NCBI GenBank assembly: GCA_003254885.1
Contig: QANT01006052.1
Span: 1 to 64,000, forward strand
Reading direction: 5' to 3'
Length of the DNA stretch: 64,000 nucleotides
Source: Purshia tridentata
Lineage: Eukaryota; Streptophyta; Magnoliopsida; Rosales; Rosaceae
Each line of letters starts with the position of its first letter. Position 1 is the first letter of the stretch. The translations under genes were made by a program, and so were the position numbers. Positions 11,401 through 23,512 of the stretch are shown here, in pieces. The notes beneath the pieces were generated by a model. The model searched no databases. It was not told the origin of the DNA and worked only from the letters and a program-made list of their open reading frames with translations.

Positions 11401-14400
11401 TGCTGTCAGTATTTGTGCAAAGAATCTGGGGGATGAACAGCTTGCGGTAGTAATTTGTCGGCTTCTTGAGGGGCGTGGTGGACCATCAGAGAGACACCTA
11501 ATTACGAAGTGTATACTACCATTTGCAATTGAGAAGGGCGACTATTGGTTAGCAAGCCTTTTAGAGGTGCCTTGATTTTATTAAGTTTAGCATAAGTATT
11601 TTTTGTATGAGGACCCTGTCACTGTATGTGCCACAGTAATGGTTTCTCAGATGTCATACCTTACAAATGACTGCTTGATTTGCAGTGGGAGCTGGGGAAT
11701 TACTCTCAATCATTTAGAAGCATGCTTGGTTTTCAATTAAATTCTACAACTGAGAAGGATGCACTTTCGTCCAAAAGTGTTGCTTCTTCAGACCCAAATG
11801 TTGGTCTGTATTGTCTAATGCTAGCAACCAATAATAGCTTGAGGAATGCTGTAGGAGAGCGTAATACTGCGATCCTTGGTAGGTGGGCAATATTGACGAC
11901 AGCTACTGCCTTAAACAGATGTGGGCTTCCTGTAAGTTTACATTTTGGTTCATTCTGTTGTTGTGTTGTATGACATGTGCTAGATGTGAATGTAGTGTTT
12001 TAGGTGAGTTGTCATTCATAAGAAATTCACTAATATTCTGAAATGTTGGCCTGTTGTCTCTTATTAGGCCTTGATAATCTATAATGCACGACTTTTGATT
12101 TATTTTTTCAAAGCAAACAGTTGATATAGTGAGATGCTATAAACCGTAGGACTAGCCTATTCAAGCTGGTTTCTTGTCTTTGTATCAGAATATACTGATT
12201 CTATGATCTATAGTGAGTACCATAGGTGTCATACTACGTGTCCCATGCGGTACATCAATAGCAACCTTCACTAATAAAATGACTCCTCCATACTAATGTA
12301 CAATTTATGTATCTTAAAGGCCTGTGGGTGTTTCCATATAGAGCCTCCGAAAGACTTGCTTATTGGTGCATATAGTTTTGCACCTCTTGTTAGCTTTTAT
12401 CATAGCCTACAGGCCTTCCACTTACTCTCTTAAGGTCCATACTATTATATATTTTCTTATAGCTTCTTGAGTGAAATTGGATCTTCATATAAAGGTGACT
12501 GATAGGACCAATCTCGGGATTTGTGTGGATGTGAATGATGTCATGCATTTTATTGTTTCTTATAAGGATATATGATTAATATATATATCTCATACTTACT
12601 GTAAGATTGAAGCTTTGGAGTACCTTTCGTCTTTGCCAAGCATTCTTGGGGATACAGATCTTGGGCATTCTGAAAATCTGCATGAAATTATAAATCCTTC
12701 TCCAAGAAATTCTTCTAATTGGCTATCAAGTAATGTGGCTTTCCATCTAGAGTTTCGTGCCAAATTAGATTTGTCACTTCAATACTTATCAAAGTTGGTA
12801 CGAGAGCATCCAAGCTGGGTAGGACCTTCTTTTGGATATTCTGGAGCTAGTGAACGTCTAAAGGAGTATGAAAACGATGAATATGCAAAAGTGCTTGAAA
12901 ATTTCCGGCAGAAGTTATACACGGCACTTCATCAGTTGGAGCAGAAGTTTTCAGTTGTTCCCTTCCATCTTATTAGCATGGTAGATTTTTAAACTTTTGA
13001 TATGTTCACATTTGATTAGCTTGTCTGGCATGAAATGATACTGCTATAGTAGTCGAGTACTAAAGTTACTTTTTTCCCACCTTGTCATTCTACAGATTTT
13101 AATCGCACTGTACAATCGTGGGCTATGGTTTGTTGGATATGATATCTTACATGGATATGCTTCTCAAGATCAAGAGCTCGATAAAAGGCAAATATTTGAC
13201 AGATTCCTATTATATCCTTTTATGCATAAGCCACTTTTGAAGGCTACTGGAGAAACTTCCCTTTTGTTTTCACGCATTATTGCTGCCTGCAGTATAACTT
13301 GCTCTAAAATGAAGTCAGATTATATTGGAAACGACGTGTCTGGTGATAGTATATCTACAAGGTCAGATGCTTGGGAGTATTACTTTCAAGGTCTTATACT
13401 GTCAATGTGGAGTTTGAGGGCTGCTTTGAGAATTACCTCTAGCTCCTCAACTGAAGATCTCATCATGAAACCCCTTACAATCATTGATTTGGTTGAGTAT
13501 TATGTACATTTTGCATATGCTTGGCTTCATAAAAACTCAAAAGTTCTCTTTCTATTGGTGCAACCCATTCTGATCACATTTACCAATGGACATACACCTT
13601 ATGAAGTTGATATGATGGATCTGAAGAAACTCCTCCCCCAAATTGCAGAGTTAGTGGCTCAAAAATTTTCGGTTGATAATGTAGGGACAGGCCTTCAGTG
13701 TTCTCAAGGTAGATATATTGTACATTCAATTCCCGAAGATGAAAAGTGGCCAATCATAGGGGCTTGTTTATGGCAACACATATCCAGACTCATGAAACAT
13801 AAGTTAAATATGTTGTCGTATAAACTTGATGATGGCTGTTTTTCTAGTGTACCTCATGTTAAACATTTTTCATGGGTACCTAGCTCTGCAAACTTAGATT
13901 CTGATGAGAACAGTTTAAAAGAATTGATTGGGTTGGTTTCATTGAGATTGGTTAAGCTATTGAAGACCTCACTTGCACAGGGTTCTTCATATCATGTAAA
14001 ACGGCTAGCATCACTTCTGCAGCATAAAATGGATTGTGGGTTACATGTAATGACTCTTGTTTGGTTAGAAGAATATAACCGATCTAAAACCAAAGCCCTC
14101 AATCAGCAGCTAAATCAGGAAATTGTCAAATTGGGCACAATAGGTGAAAAACATGAATCTGACATATTATGGGATATCTGTGCTGATCCTAAAATAATAT
14201 CTGAAAGTTTTACCCAGGAAAAAATAAACTGGTCTCACTGTCTTGATTGTAAACCCTCTAAAGGATGGAGTAACGTATATAGAGGCATCACAACTGTAGA
14301 TGACATTGAGGAAACTCACAATCTTGAAGTTACACTTAACAGTAGTTCTGCCAGTATTGAAGCTGGATCACCTGCTAGAAGTCTATTTCGGAGTGGCCAT

Positions 14401-17400
14401 TCCTTTCTGAGTTCCTGGCAGAAAGGTACAACCCTTACGAAGGAGGTCACGCCTTTCTTGAACCCAAAAGAAGTATATAAGAGAAATGGGGAGCTTTTTG
14501 AAGTAAGCTTTTATTCATATCTTCCTTCTGTAGCTTTTTGAAATGTACAATATATCTTATATTGATCAGTGCAATAGAAGGTCTTGGTATTGTATTAGGG
14601 GGCTAGGTTTTAAAGAGAACAGCTTTAGTGCTTTTTATAATATTTCTAAGAGTAATTAAATGCCTTATTTGGATCAGGCATTGTGTCTCAACTCCATTGA
14701 TCATAGACAAGCTGCAGTTGCAAGCAACCGAAAGGTAAGTTCCTGCCCTTCACTTATTTTAAGATAGCCTACCATCTTCAGAGTTCAAACTAATTTTTCA
14801 GTGATACAGAACCACATGCACATACAGTAATTAATGTCAACTTCTTTCTTATACAGGGCATAATATTTTTTAACTGGGAAGATGATATGCCTTTCAGAGA
14901 TCATTCAGACTATATCTGGTCAGAGGCCGATTGGCCACTGAATGGGTGGGCTGGTTCTGAAGCAACCCCAGCTCCAACATATGTTTCTCCTGGTATTGGT
15001 CTTGGAAACAAGAAAGGAGCACACCTTGGACTGGGTGGAGCAACTGTTGGTGTGGGCTCTTTGGCAAGGCCAGGAAGAGATTTGACGGGTGGTGGAGCAT
15101 TTGGGATTCCAGGGTATGCTGGTATGGGTGCGTCTAGTTTAGGTTGGGAGACACAGATGGACTTTGAAGAGCTTGTTGATCCACCAGCTACTGTGGAGAG
15201 TGCAAATACGAGGGCTTTCTCCAGTCACCCATCTAAACCTTTCTTCTTGGTTGGTTCTAGCAATACACACGTTTACTTATGGGAGGTACAAAACTTTGAC
15301 AGTAGAAAGTTAATTCTATTATTTTCATAATCTTGTAGATAATATTGGCAATCTTTTATCTGATAGTTGTGCTAGACTAGTTTTCCTTGGACAATTTTTG
15401 TAGATCTCAATAGAGCAAGGCCAAGTATTTATGAAATGTTCATATGAGAATATTTTATATTGTATTATGATATAGCATGTCTTTTTTATTAGGCTTGTGG
15501 CTCATCACCTTAGTTTTTTGGTTGGTTACAGTTAACAATAATTCTTCAAAATTTGTTGCTTATGGCAGCCATATATATATATTTTTTAAATACACCCATA
15601 ATTTCCTGAGCAATTGTCTGATCTTCGAGCTCTTAGCTTCTCATTCATCTCTCAACAGATTGACAAACTTGTTTAGGATAAATGACCTAAACATGTTTTG
15701 ATGTGAAATATATTTTCATGGCAGCCTTAGCTGTTATTTTGCACTGATCTCTAGTCTATTTTTCCTACACTCTTTTTTAAATTATTCATTCTGACAATGT
15801 ATCACAAAGAGTGAAATGGAACTGCCTTGGAATACACGTAATAAGTGCTGTAAAGTGCACTTTGTGTATGCATTGCTATCTGCTTATTGTCACTTTTTAG
15901 GACATATAGCTGATTTAAAATTTTATAAATGCAGTTTGGCAAGGACAAAGCTACTGCAACTTATGGAGTTCTGCCTGCTGCAAATGTCCCTCCACCTTAT
16001 GCTCTTGCATCAATATCGGCTTTGCAGTTTGACCACTGTGGACACAGATTTGCTACTGCTGCCTTGGATGGAACTGTATGCACATGGCAGCTGGAGGTGG
16101 GAGGAAGGAGTAACATTGGTCCTACAGAATCATCCCTATGCTTTAACAGCCATGCATCGTATGTGTTATATAACTTTTAAATTTCAACAGACAACCGCAA
16201 TTATTTTCTATTTCATCTTAACTGTGTTTGGGAATAAAGGGTAGGCATCAGAAATTGTTTCACGCATTGCTTAGCCTATAATTAATGTCTTTAATTCTCT
16301 AAAATGAAGTGTTATTTTTTCTCCTAGTGTTTTTCCTTTATGGATGGCTGCTTCCCTCATTATGATATTACATTTACTTTATGGTGATAGCAGAAACCTA
16401 TAATAATTGGAAGATCATATTTCCTATTGTTCAACAGTTAGCTGTCAATGTAAATTTTTACTGCTTAGCTGGATTGTGGTTCATAACATATGGACCAGTC
16501 ATATTGAAGTGCTTATCTATGACTTCGATTTACTGTAACTTAACCTTTTGTGTCATGATTGTAATATTATGTGCATCATTAGGCTGTCACTCAATTTTAA
16601 TTGGGAAATTTCCCTTTTTGTCTCAACTGTAATTTCATTTGCAGGGATATTGCTTATTTTACTTCAAGCGGATCAATCATTGCAGTGGCTGGATATAGCT
16701 CCAACAGTGTCAATGTGGTTATATGGGATACATTGGCTCCACCTACAACCTCACGAGCTTCCATTACTTGTCATGAAGGTCTCTCTCTCTCTCTCTCTCA
16801 ATTTCTCTGTTGGAACTAAGATATGGTGAAACTGGTTGCATGGCAATATTTTGGTCTTCCAAATTCTATGAATCTTGTGTGCTCTGGTATAGTTTTTGGC
16901 AGCCATGATAATTAACTTATATTGTTCGTTTTATAATTTTTCTTCTTGTAAATATCAACCTTGTCCATTTTTGTGTGAAGGTGGTGCACGGTCTATTTCT
17001 GTATTCGATAATGACATAGGAAGTGGATCTGTTTCCCCCCTTATTGTGACTGGTGGTAAAGGTGGTGATGTTGGACTTCATGACTTCCGTTACATTGCTA
17101 CTGGAAGGAGTAAAAGGCACAGGTATTCTGATAAAGGTGAACAAGCTCTCAAGACATCATCGAATATTGATATGCATCCTGGGAATGGTAACAAATTTGG
17201 GGAGCAAAATCAAAATGGGATGCTTTGGTATATACCAAAGGCTCACTCAGGTATAGCCTCACTAATTTTCATGAAACAATAACTTTGTATCTTAATTATT
17301 TTTCCGATTATTATTTATCTTATTTATGAATTAATCTGAGTGCAGGGAGTGTCACCAAAATATCCATAATCCCAAATACCAGTTTGTTCCTAACGGGAAG

Positions 17401-17771
17401 CAAAGATGGAGATGTTAAGCTTTGGGATGCCAAGAGATCTAAGTTGGTATACCACTGGCCGAAATTGCATGAAAGACATACATTTTTGCAACCAAGCTCT
17501 CGAGGCTTTGGTGGAGTTGTTCAGGTAAGTCTTGTTTGCGCAATAACGTTACGATTTAGTCTCATATCTATGCTAGACACGGTGAATGAGTTCTGTTATG
17601 GTGTAAGAAAAAATAACTGTGAGCTGGGTGCCTGTACTAAAGCAACATCACATTCAAATGTCTCAGGCTGCTGTCACCGATATAAAAGTTGTTTCACATG
17701 GTTTTCTTTCATGTGGCGGAGATGGCACTGTAAAGCTGGTTCACCTCAAAGACCACCAACATCAGACATGA
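5456..17771 (+). CDS. DmX-like / Rabconnectin-3 alpha (Rav1-type) WD40 protein, V-ATPase assembly factor
   Basis: Very large WD40 protein orthologous to animal DmX/Rabconnectin-3 and yeast Rav1, the RAVE-complex scaffold that promotes V-ATPase assembly on endomembranes. Sixteen exons: 5456-5861, 6282-9002, 9262-9718, 10152-10380, 10868-11032, 11294-11566, 11686-11931, 12606-12980, 13096-14502, 14678-14734, 14857-15285, 15935-16158, 16645-16778, 16981-17250, 17346-17524, 17667-17771. The joined frame is 7,677 nt, so 2,558 residues, with no internal stop. N-terminal WD repeats include LDGTVRLW (about 280) and CSDGSLKLW (about 752). The Rav1p_C region spans about 1,030-1,580, with NIYSGNWKRA and RFWVALRFQQLHF. 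A glycine-rich linker lies near 2,150-2,190. C-terminal WD repeats include LDGTVCTWQ, SKDGDVKLWD and GGDGTVKLV. In-frame ATGs at 5387, 5456 and 5504 leave the start uncertain. The exon 8 acceptor (GTAAG) is weak. The family role is established; the plant role is inferred. Confidence 0.95.
5886..6098. repeat. Diverged direct repeat in intron 1 of the DmX-like gene
   Basis: Two copies of about 76 bp, at about 5886-5961 and 6020-6098, lie in the first intron. The best-conserved part is 'gagagaaaatgaggtgaaatg' with one base trimmed in places, followed by 'gaattg.ca.caggactt'. They are separated by about 58 bp. This appears to be a local duplication rather than a known transposon. Confidence 0.75.
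16780..16800. repeat. CT microsatellite at a 5' splice site (DmX-like intron 13)
   Basis: About ten TC units begin inside the donor GAAG|GTCTCT at 16778/16779, so the intron starts GTCTCTCTCT. The donor deviates from the usual GTAAGT and relies on the preceding AAG. A polymorphic repeat at this site could affect splicing efficiency. Confidence 0.85.
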
Positions 17772-20700
17772 TGAAGTTGATTTTAAATCTGAACTCATGG
17801 AAAATCATTCATGCAGAGTGTGACTGCAGAAAGAATTGTGCTAAACTGCTCAACAGTACTAGGTTGGTGAGAGTGACTAAACTGCTCAACAGTACTAGGT
17901 GAGAGTGACTGAGTGAGAGATACTCCCCACATTGCCCGACTGTTGCTTGTATCTGGCATATATTAAGGTCAACTTTGTATTCAAAAAGACTTTTGGGACT
18001 CGAGAAAGGAAATCTGAAGCTTGGTATTATTACCATGATTCTAACTGAAGAGAAAAATTACCTTATCGGTCAGCGTTGTTAGTAAGGCCAGCTTGATTGA
18101 CCCTTTGCGAGAAGACCTTGTTGAGTATTTGCTATCCCTTTCTAATTTTGCCCTTATCTCGTGTCAAGCTAAAGAACAAGGAAGAGTTCCACAGTTCCAA
18201 TATAATTCTTTGTTCTGTTTACTTTCACATTCATGTGTATATAAATGTCTGAAAGAGCAAAATTACCCTCTTGTAGTATGTTGAATTCTCTAAAATTATT
18301 TCACAAGGCTATTGTATATTAGGATTGGTGTTGTGAATTTTTTGAAGTAATAATGAAATTTGGATTTTCCTTTACTACTGGCTGTAGAGTGCACACTTAT
18401 TTTATCTGAAGCATTTGATTGATTTATTTAAGCCATGGGCATGAGATTGATCCAGCTATTTGCTAGAGTAATTTGTGAAAAGTTGACTGCCTTTCCAGCC
18501 CAGAGAAAAGGAAAGAGGAAAGACTGTTAAGGTCATTTGTGACAGTACCCATAGTCTCTGTGCACTCTGTGTGCGAGTGTGAGAAATCTGTGGGCAGCTC
18601 ACAAAGCCAGACAACACATGATAAACACGTAGCGGAGAGCTCCATATGTGGCATATCAAAACTGGGTTTAGTTGCATACACAATTTCAAGCTACTGCGAA
18701 AGTCAAAAAGAAAATATTAATATAATCCTGGTGGCTTTTACTAGAAAATGCTTCCATTTTGATTCACCTATTAGGCTATTACAAACTTGAATTTCCATCA
18801 ATAACAAAGTTACACCTCACACTTAATTGGAGTCCCTTAGCCTGATACTTAAACCATAAAACAAGGGGCACACCCTGAATTACCTCCATCTGCCTTGTTA
18901 ATCACTCCATTCACCCAATAATCTTCAATGTGCTGACTAAATCTGCGGTCCAGTGATATAAATTCAGATATATCTTAAATTGGATCCCTTTTATAGTAGC
19001 TAAAAACACCTTTTTATCTAAAATCTAAAAATAATTAAAAAGTTGATCGTAATAGTGTTTTTTTTTTGGTTACAAGATAAAATCGATTAATATACTGACA
19101 AACAGGGATGAAGCTATTGTTATACTAGAAGTGACCATGGCCCTAATATTTTCCAACACTTTTAATGTATTTATTGGCATAATTATTAATTTGAAGAGAG
19201 AGTTTCAATAATTAAGCATTTGACCCCCTCCTAAATGATGTTTTGTGTTTTAGTTTTTAGTCTCTTAAATATCATTTAAGATTTTATTCTCATCCGGTGA
19301 TGCCACATCAAAAAATAAATCCTGCTAATGATCATGATTATCAATTAGTGATAATGTCAACGGGTCCCACTTCATATGCAAATATGGAGTCACATAATCA
19401 CATTCATTCATGGGTTCCACCAATGATGCCAATTTTCGTTTATATTTATCTATACATTTCTTAGGAGAGGCCGAAGGGCTTGGTTGGCCGGATTTGGACC
19501 TGCGATTTTCTTACTTACTCGCCCAATGCACAAATGGTCCAATCCTATCCTATTTCCTACGCGGACCCATCACCACCCTTAGATTCTCCACCCATTCCAC
19601 GTGTCACTAACCCACCTTGCTGATAAAAGCTACGACCAAACTACATAATAGTATCCATTTTCATTCAAATCCGAATCATGAAAAATGGACCCCACCCTAT
19701 ATAGACAAAGCGGGTCTGGCCAAAACAGTGTCGTACGTATCACAAGCTTTAATAGTTTGCAGAATTGGAGAGCAAAAGAGTAGTTGTGACTTGTGAAAGT
19801 AAAAACTGGCAAACCAACAACATAAGAATGATAACTGAAAAACAAAAGCCTTCTCTCCCTCGTGGCCTTCTCTGACATGGGTCATCTTCTTGCTCGCTCT
19901 TGGATTCGTTGTCTATCTTGCTTCTAAACAATCATTTTGGTTTGCTTTGCATATGCTAGCTTTAATTGAAGGAACTAGATCTAACAAGTACCCTGTTTCC
20001 AATTCCTTCCACTTCATTGAGTTCAGAGTTCAGGTCTGTTTCTCTGTTTGTTTTTTTTTGTTTTTTTTTCTGTTCATGTAGTTGAATTGGTGGGTGCTTG
20101 GTTTTTGGGTGAACTTTCATTTATGTTTTGGGTTTCATCTGGGTTTTCCTTCATGTTTGTTCATCTGGGTTTGTTAATTTCTGTTTAGACACTGAGCCTA
20201 ATCTTATTTGGCAACTTTCATGTTAATGAATATGAGTGTTTTGTTTTGTTGCTGAATTTGTTTTTTAATATATTTGCATTAGTTAGAATGTGATTTGGTG
20301 CTTAAACTTGGCAGGATTATAGAGTTATTTTTTGGTGGCAGCGTTAAAGGTTATTGCTTTCATTAAGATCCCTTTAGCATTTTCCACTGGGGTGTCTTAT
20401 ACACTTATGAAAAGAGTTTAGATGAAGGACATTTCAAGCAATATTCACTCTTTATGTTTGATGGGATGGTCTTTGATCACTGATATTTGGCTCACACACT
20501 TTGTTTTATTTTGGATTTGCAAATTCTCTATTCTAAAATCATTCCTCAGGCTTATACCTGACAATGATCAAGCCTTAATCTCCAGTGGAGATAATGGTTC
20601 TCAACATCTTTATCTATAACCTATTTTTAAAGGCTTATACCTTCCTATTGTTTTGTGATTTCAAATCTTCAGAACAATTGCTAATTTTTTATCCATTGTT

Positions 20701-21090
20701 GTTCATTTGAACTTTTGTTTTGTTTTGTTTTAAGCGATATGGTGTATGATTTCTTCGTTCACTTAGTGGCAAATTGCATGTCAGTGTTAATAGATAAAGC
20801 ATAACGGTGATTGGGTTTCTTAATTAAAATTGAGTGCTGTGAAGTGCTCTTTTTAGCTTGCTAAACCTGTATCATCCTTATTTGAATTTCAGAATCAATC
20901 TTGAATTCTTCTGCAGAGCATTTATTTTGTATTTCTTGTTTCCCTCTTTAGTGGAATTTGGGTATTGAAATTTGAAAGAGTGGAAACCTATCTGTTGGAT
21001 TAAATTCTTTTCTTTTCCTTTTTCTTTTGTTAACAATATGTAACATATTTGCCTTTTACAGAGTTAGATGTGCAATAAAATGAGAAGGTG
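17772..21090. other. 3' UTR of the DmX-like gene, intergenic DNA and 5' leader of the next gene
   Basis: The 3' UTR of the DmX-like gene probably runs to about 18,370. A 36-bp tandem duplication lies at 17841-17908. From about 18,800 to 19,600 the DNA is AT-rich with nothing recognised; 19055-19105 has a T-tract followed by GGTTACAAG and weak flanking repeats. Around 19,560-19,890 there is a promoter-like stretch with a CACGTG element at about 19599. A likely 5' UTR exon ends at 20033 (TTCAG|GTCTGT), and a UTR intron runs to the acceptor TTTTACAG at 21061. The leader exon boundaries are inferred from splice signals alone. Confidence 0.55.
17841..17908. repeat. Tandem duplication in the DmX-like 3' UTR
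   Basis: The unit 'ctaaactgctcaacagtact' plus 'agg...tgagagtga' occurs at 17841-17876 and again at 17877-17908. The second copy lacks four bases (TTGG); otherwise the two are identical, which suggests a recent event. It lies about 70 bp after the stop codon and does not affect the coding frame. Confidence 0.9.
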
Positions 21091-22817
21091 ATGGCAGCAG
21101 CAGAAGCAAGGGCTGCATGGCAGAGAACAGCCAATCGCTATTTTGTCCAAGAAGATGCCAAAAGAGCTCCCAAGTTAGCTTGTTGCCAATCCTCATCTTC
21201 AACAACTAAGCAGGTCGATGCAGGGCCAGCAACTGCAGTGGAGGGGCCAGATCATCCCGCTGCTGGTTTCATGCCTCTTAACAGGAATCCTTCATTTTCT
21301 AATCTACCCCCTGACACAAGATGGTGGCTGCAAATGCAACCTAGCTATGGATACCAAAATGATTTTACATATGAACAGTTGACTGCATTGGAGGCTGACA
21401 TGGAAGCACTAAGAGCTGGGTTTTCAAAATCAACATCCAACATGAATGCGGTCCACCAACAAAAAGGAGAAATTACTCATGCTGATTATGGCCACAAGAA
21501 CAGTGATTCTTCTCTTGATGTACACAGTGGTGTCTCTGATGTTTGTGTGAAGATAGGTCACGAAGTCCAAAAGCAAGATGCAAACGCCCCATATGGTGAG
21601 AACATGCAGGAACTTCAGTACAAGGACATGAAGGGAAAATATGAAATAATGGGGATGGATACCATTGACTGCTCAGCTTCCAAGCAACCCAAGGAATTTT
21701 GTTGTGATCCCGAATATCATTGGATTGGAGGTAGGAGGACTGAACCATGGTGGCGGATGACTGATAGAGATGAATTGGCCTCCTTGGTTGCGCAGAAGTC
21801 ACTTAACCATATTGAGAACTGTGATCTTCCCCCACCTCAGAAAATGTATCATAAGAGACATCCATATGCTCATATCGGGTGTTTTGACTACAATGTGATA
21901 TCTGGGACATCTTTAGATTGGAAGGCCCAAACTGGCGGTCTTTCCAATATGACTGTTCATGCACAAGGCTATCCAGATTCTGTATTGACGCATGAAAGAA
22001 AGGGAGATGCAGCTGAAGAAGGGTACTTTGACATATCATTCAGGTAGTTATTAGATTCATAATTTTCACTAGATGTTTCAGCTTCATAATTAATTGTTGA
22101 ATTATTAGACATTCTCCCCTTCAAATAGACAAGTTTATTCCCCAAAAGGTTTCTAAATTAAAAGAAATGAATAATATGCCCCATAGATGAACGTTATATG
22201 ACTCTTTGGATATTCATATCTTATAATCTCGTCAAATTTGAGTTAGTCAAGCTTATATAACGTTTTTGACATTCATACATGGAACACAAGATAACCCTTA
22301 ACTTTGTAGGGACTTCCAATCACAAAGCAGTTATGTTACAAGTCACAAGGATGTCGCAGAGATGCAGCAGCTTTCTGAGGGTGAACCTACCAAAGCTCAG
22401 CTAATGGAAGCACTCTGCCATTCTCAAACACGTGCAAGGGAGGCCGAGAAGGCAGCAAAGCAAGCTTATGCTGAGAAGGAGCACATTTTTAAGCTCTTCT
22501 TCAGACAAGCCTCTCAACTCTTTGCCTATAAGCAGTGGTTCCATTTACTGCAGCTGGAAAGCCTTTATGTCCAGATTAAGAGCAATGACCAGCCAGGCTC
22601 CACTCTTTTCCCAGTGGTCCTTCCATGGATGTCAAGCAAAGGCAGGAAACCGCGGAAAAGCTGGCGCAAGGGTCAAAAGGGTAAAAGAGGCGGCAGGCAG
22701 GGCGAACCCAGATGTGACATTACCAAGTACGCAGTTGCTTTTGCATTGGGGTTCAGTCTTGTTGGAGCTGGCTTGCTCCTGGGATGGACTGTGGGGTGGA
22801 TGTTACCTTCTTTCTAG
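21091..22817 (+). CDS. Plant protein of unknown function with a C-terminal membrane anchor
   Basis: Two exons, 21091-22043 and 22310-22817, join in phase 2 (TTCAG|GTAGTT, acceptor TTTGTAG) to give 486 residues. The start is the ATG of MAAAEARAAWQRTANRY, the first ATG of that frame after a probable UTR-intron acceptor at 21061. The N-terminal half is acidic and polar with a conserved-looking block PDTRWWLQMQPSYGYQ. A later block WIGGRRTEPWWRMTDRDELA precedes a Ser/Asp-rich part. The second exon holds an alanine- and glutamate-rich helical region (REAEKAAKQAYAEKEHIFK) and a strongly basic patch (GRKPRKSWRKGQKGKRGG). It ends in one glycine-rich hydrophobic helix (VAFALGFSLVGAGLLLGW) a few residues from the C-terminus. 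That layout fits a tail-anchored membrane protein with a cytosolic coiled coil. Its position matches my recollection of AT2G46550, annotated only as a transmembrane protein. No function is assigned. Confidence 0.88.
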
Positions 22818-23512
22818 ACTGTCTTGTAGTTCATAGTTTCTTACCATAACTCATGCTTCCTGTGGTGATTGTTGGTTTAATTCCTCATTGTGTAGTTCAC
22901 ATTAGATTTTTCTTAGTTTGTCCTTGTAAATTCTCCCATGTACTTCTTGTGCAAATGATGTGATACACTGATGAGATTTTGTGTAAATTCTGTTTGATTA
23001 TTCTTCCACCTTGTATTCGTAACAAGTCTGGCTCTCTTATTTACTTTTTTGCCGTCAACTTGTAGAGTAGCAAGTTTGTGGTTCAAAATTTAATTGTTCC
23101 GAGTTTGATGGTATGATGAGTTAGGGCGACTATTCAAAATGCCATCCAACTATCCAAGTGATACGATTCACTAGTACAAGTGGATGCACCCAAGGGGCTG
23201 GCCTAATTTTTTTTTTTTATTTGATCAGTACAGTAAGGGTAAATTTGGAATTTGAAAAAGTATATGGGTTCGTTGATCAAATTTCTAGAGTCAGAAGTCC
23301 CCCGAATATTCTTTTCTTTCTACCTAGGCCCATGCCCCATTTAGCCCAAGTTTGAGCCCTAAATGTTAAGTACTGAATCCGACCCGTTAAGGACCGGGAT
23401 CATTGTGCGAGCACATCCATTTCCGCTTCCATTACCGAGCAGTTCTAGCTCAGACCTCAGAGACACAGACAAAGAAGAGTCGCTCACACACATACAAACA
23501 GAGGAAACAGAG
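22818..23512. other. Intergenic spacer before the complex I subunit gene
   Basis: It contains the 3' UTR of the membrane-protein gene (to about 23,010) and a short spacer with a T-tract at 23208-23219. The last 150 bases read as the 5' UTR and promoter of the NDUFA3-like gene. No other gene is visible. Confidence 0.6.

Noticed and set aside
17384-17902. 172-codon frame at the end of the DmX-like gene as a separate gene
   Set aside because: Its first part is exon 15. Reading on through the donor at 17525 gives non-homologous sequence, whereas splicing to 17667 restores a WD repeat and a natural stop.
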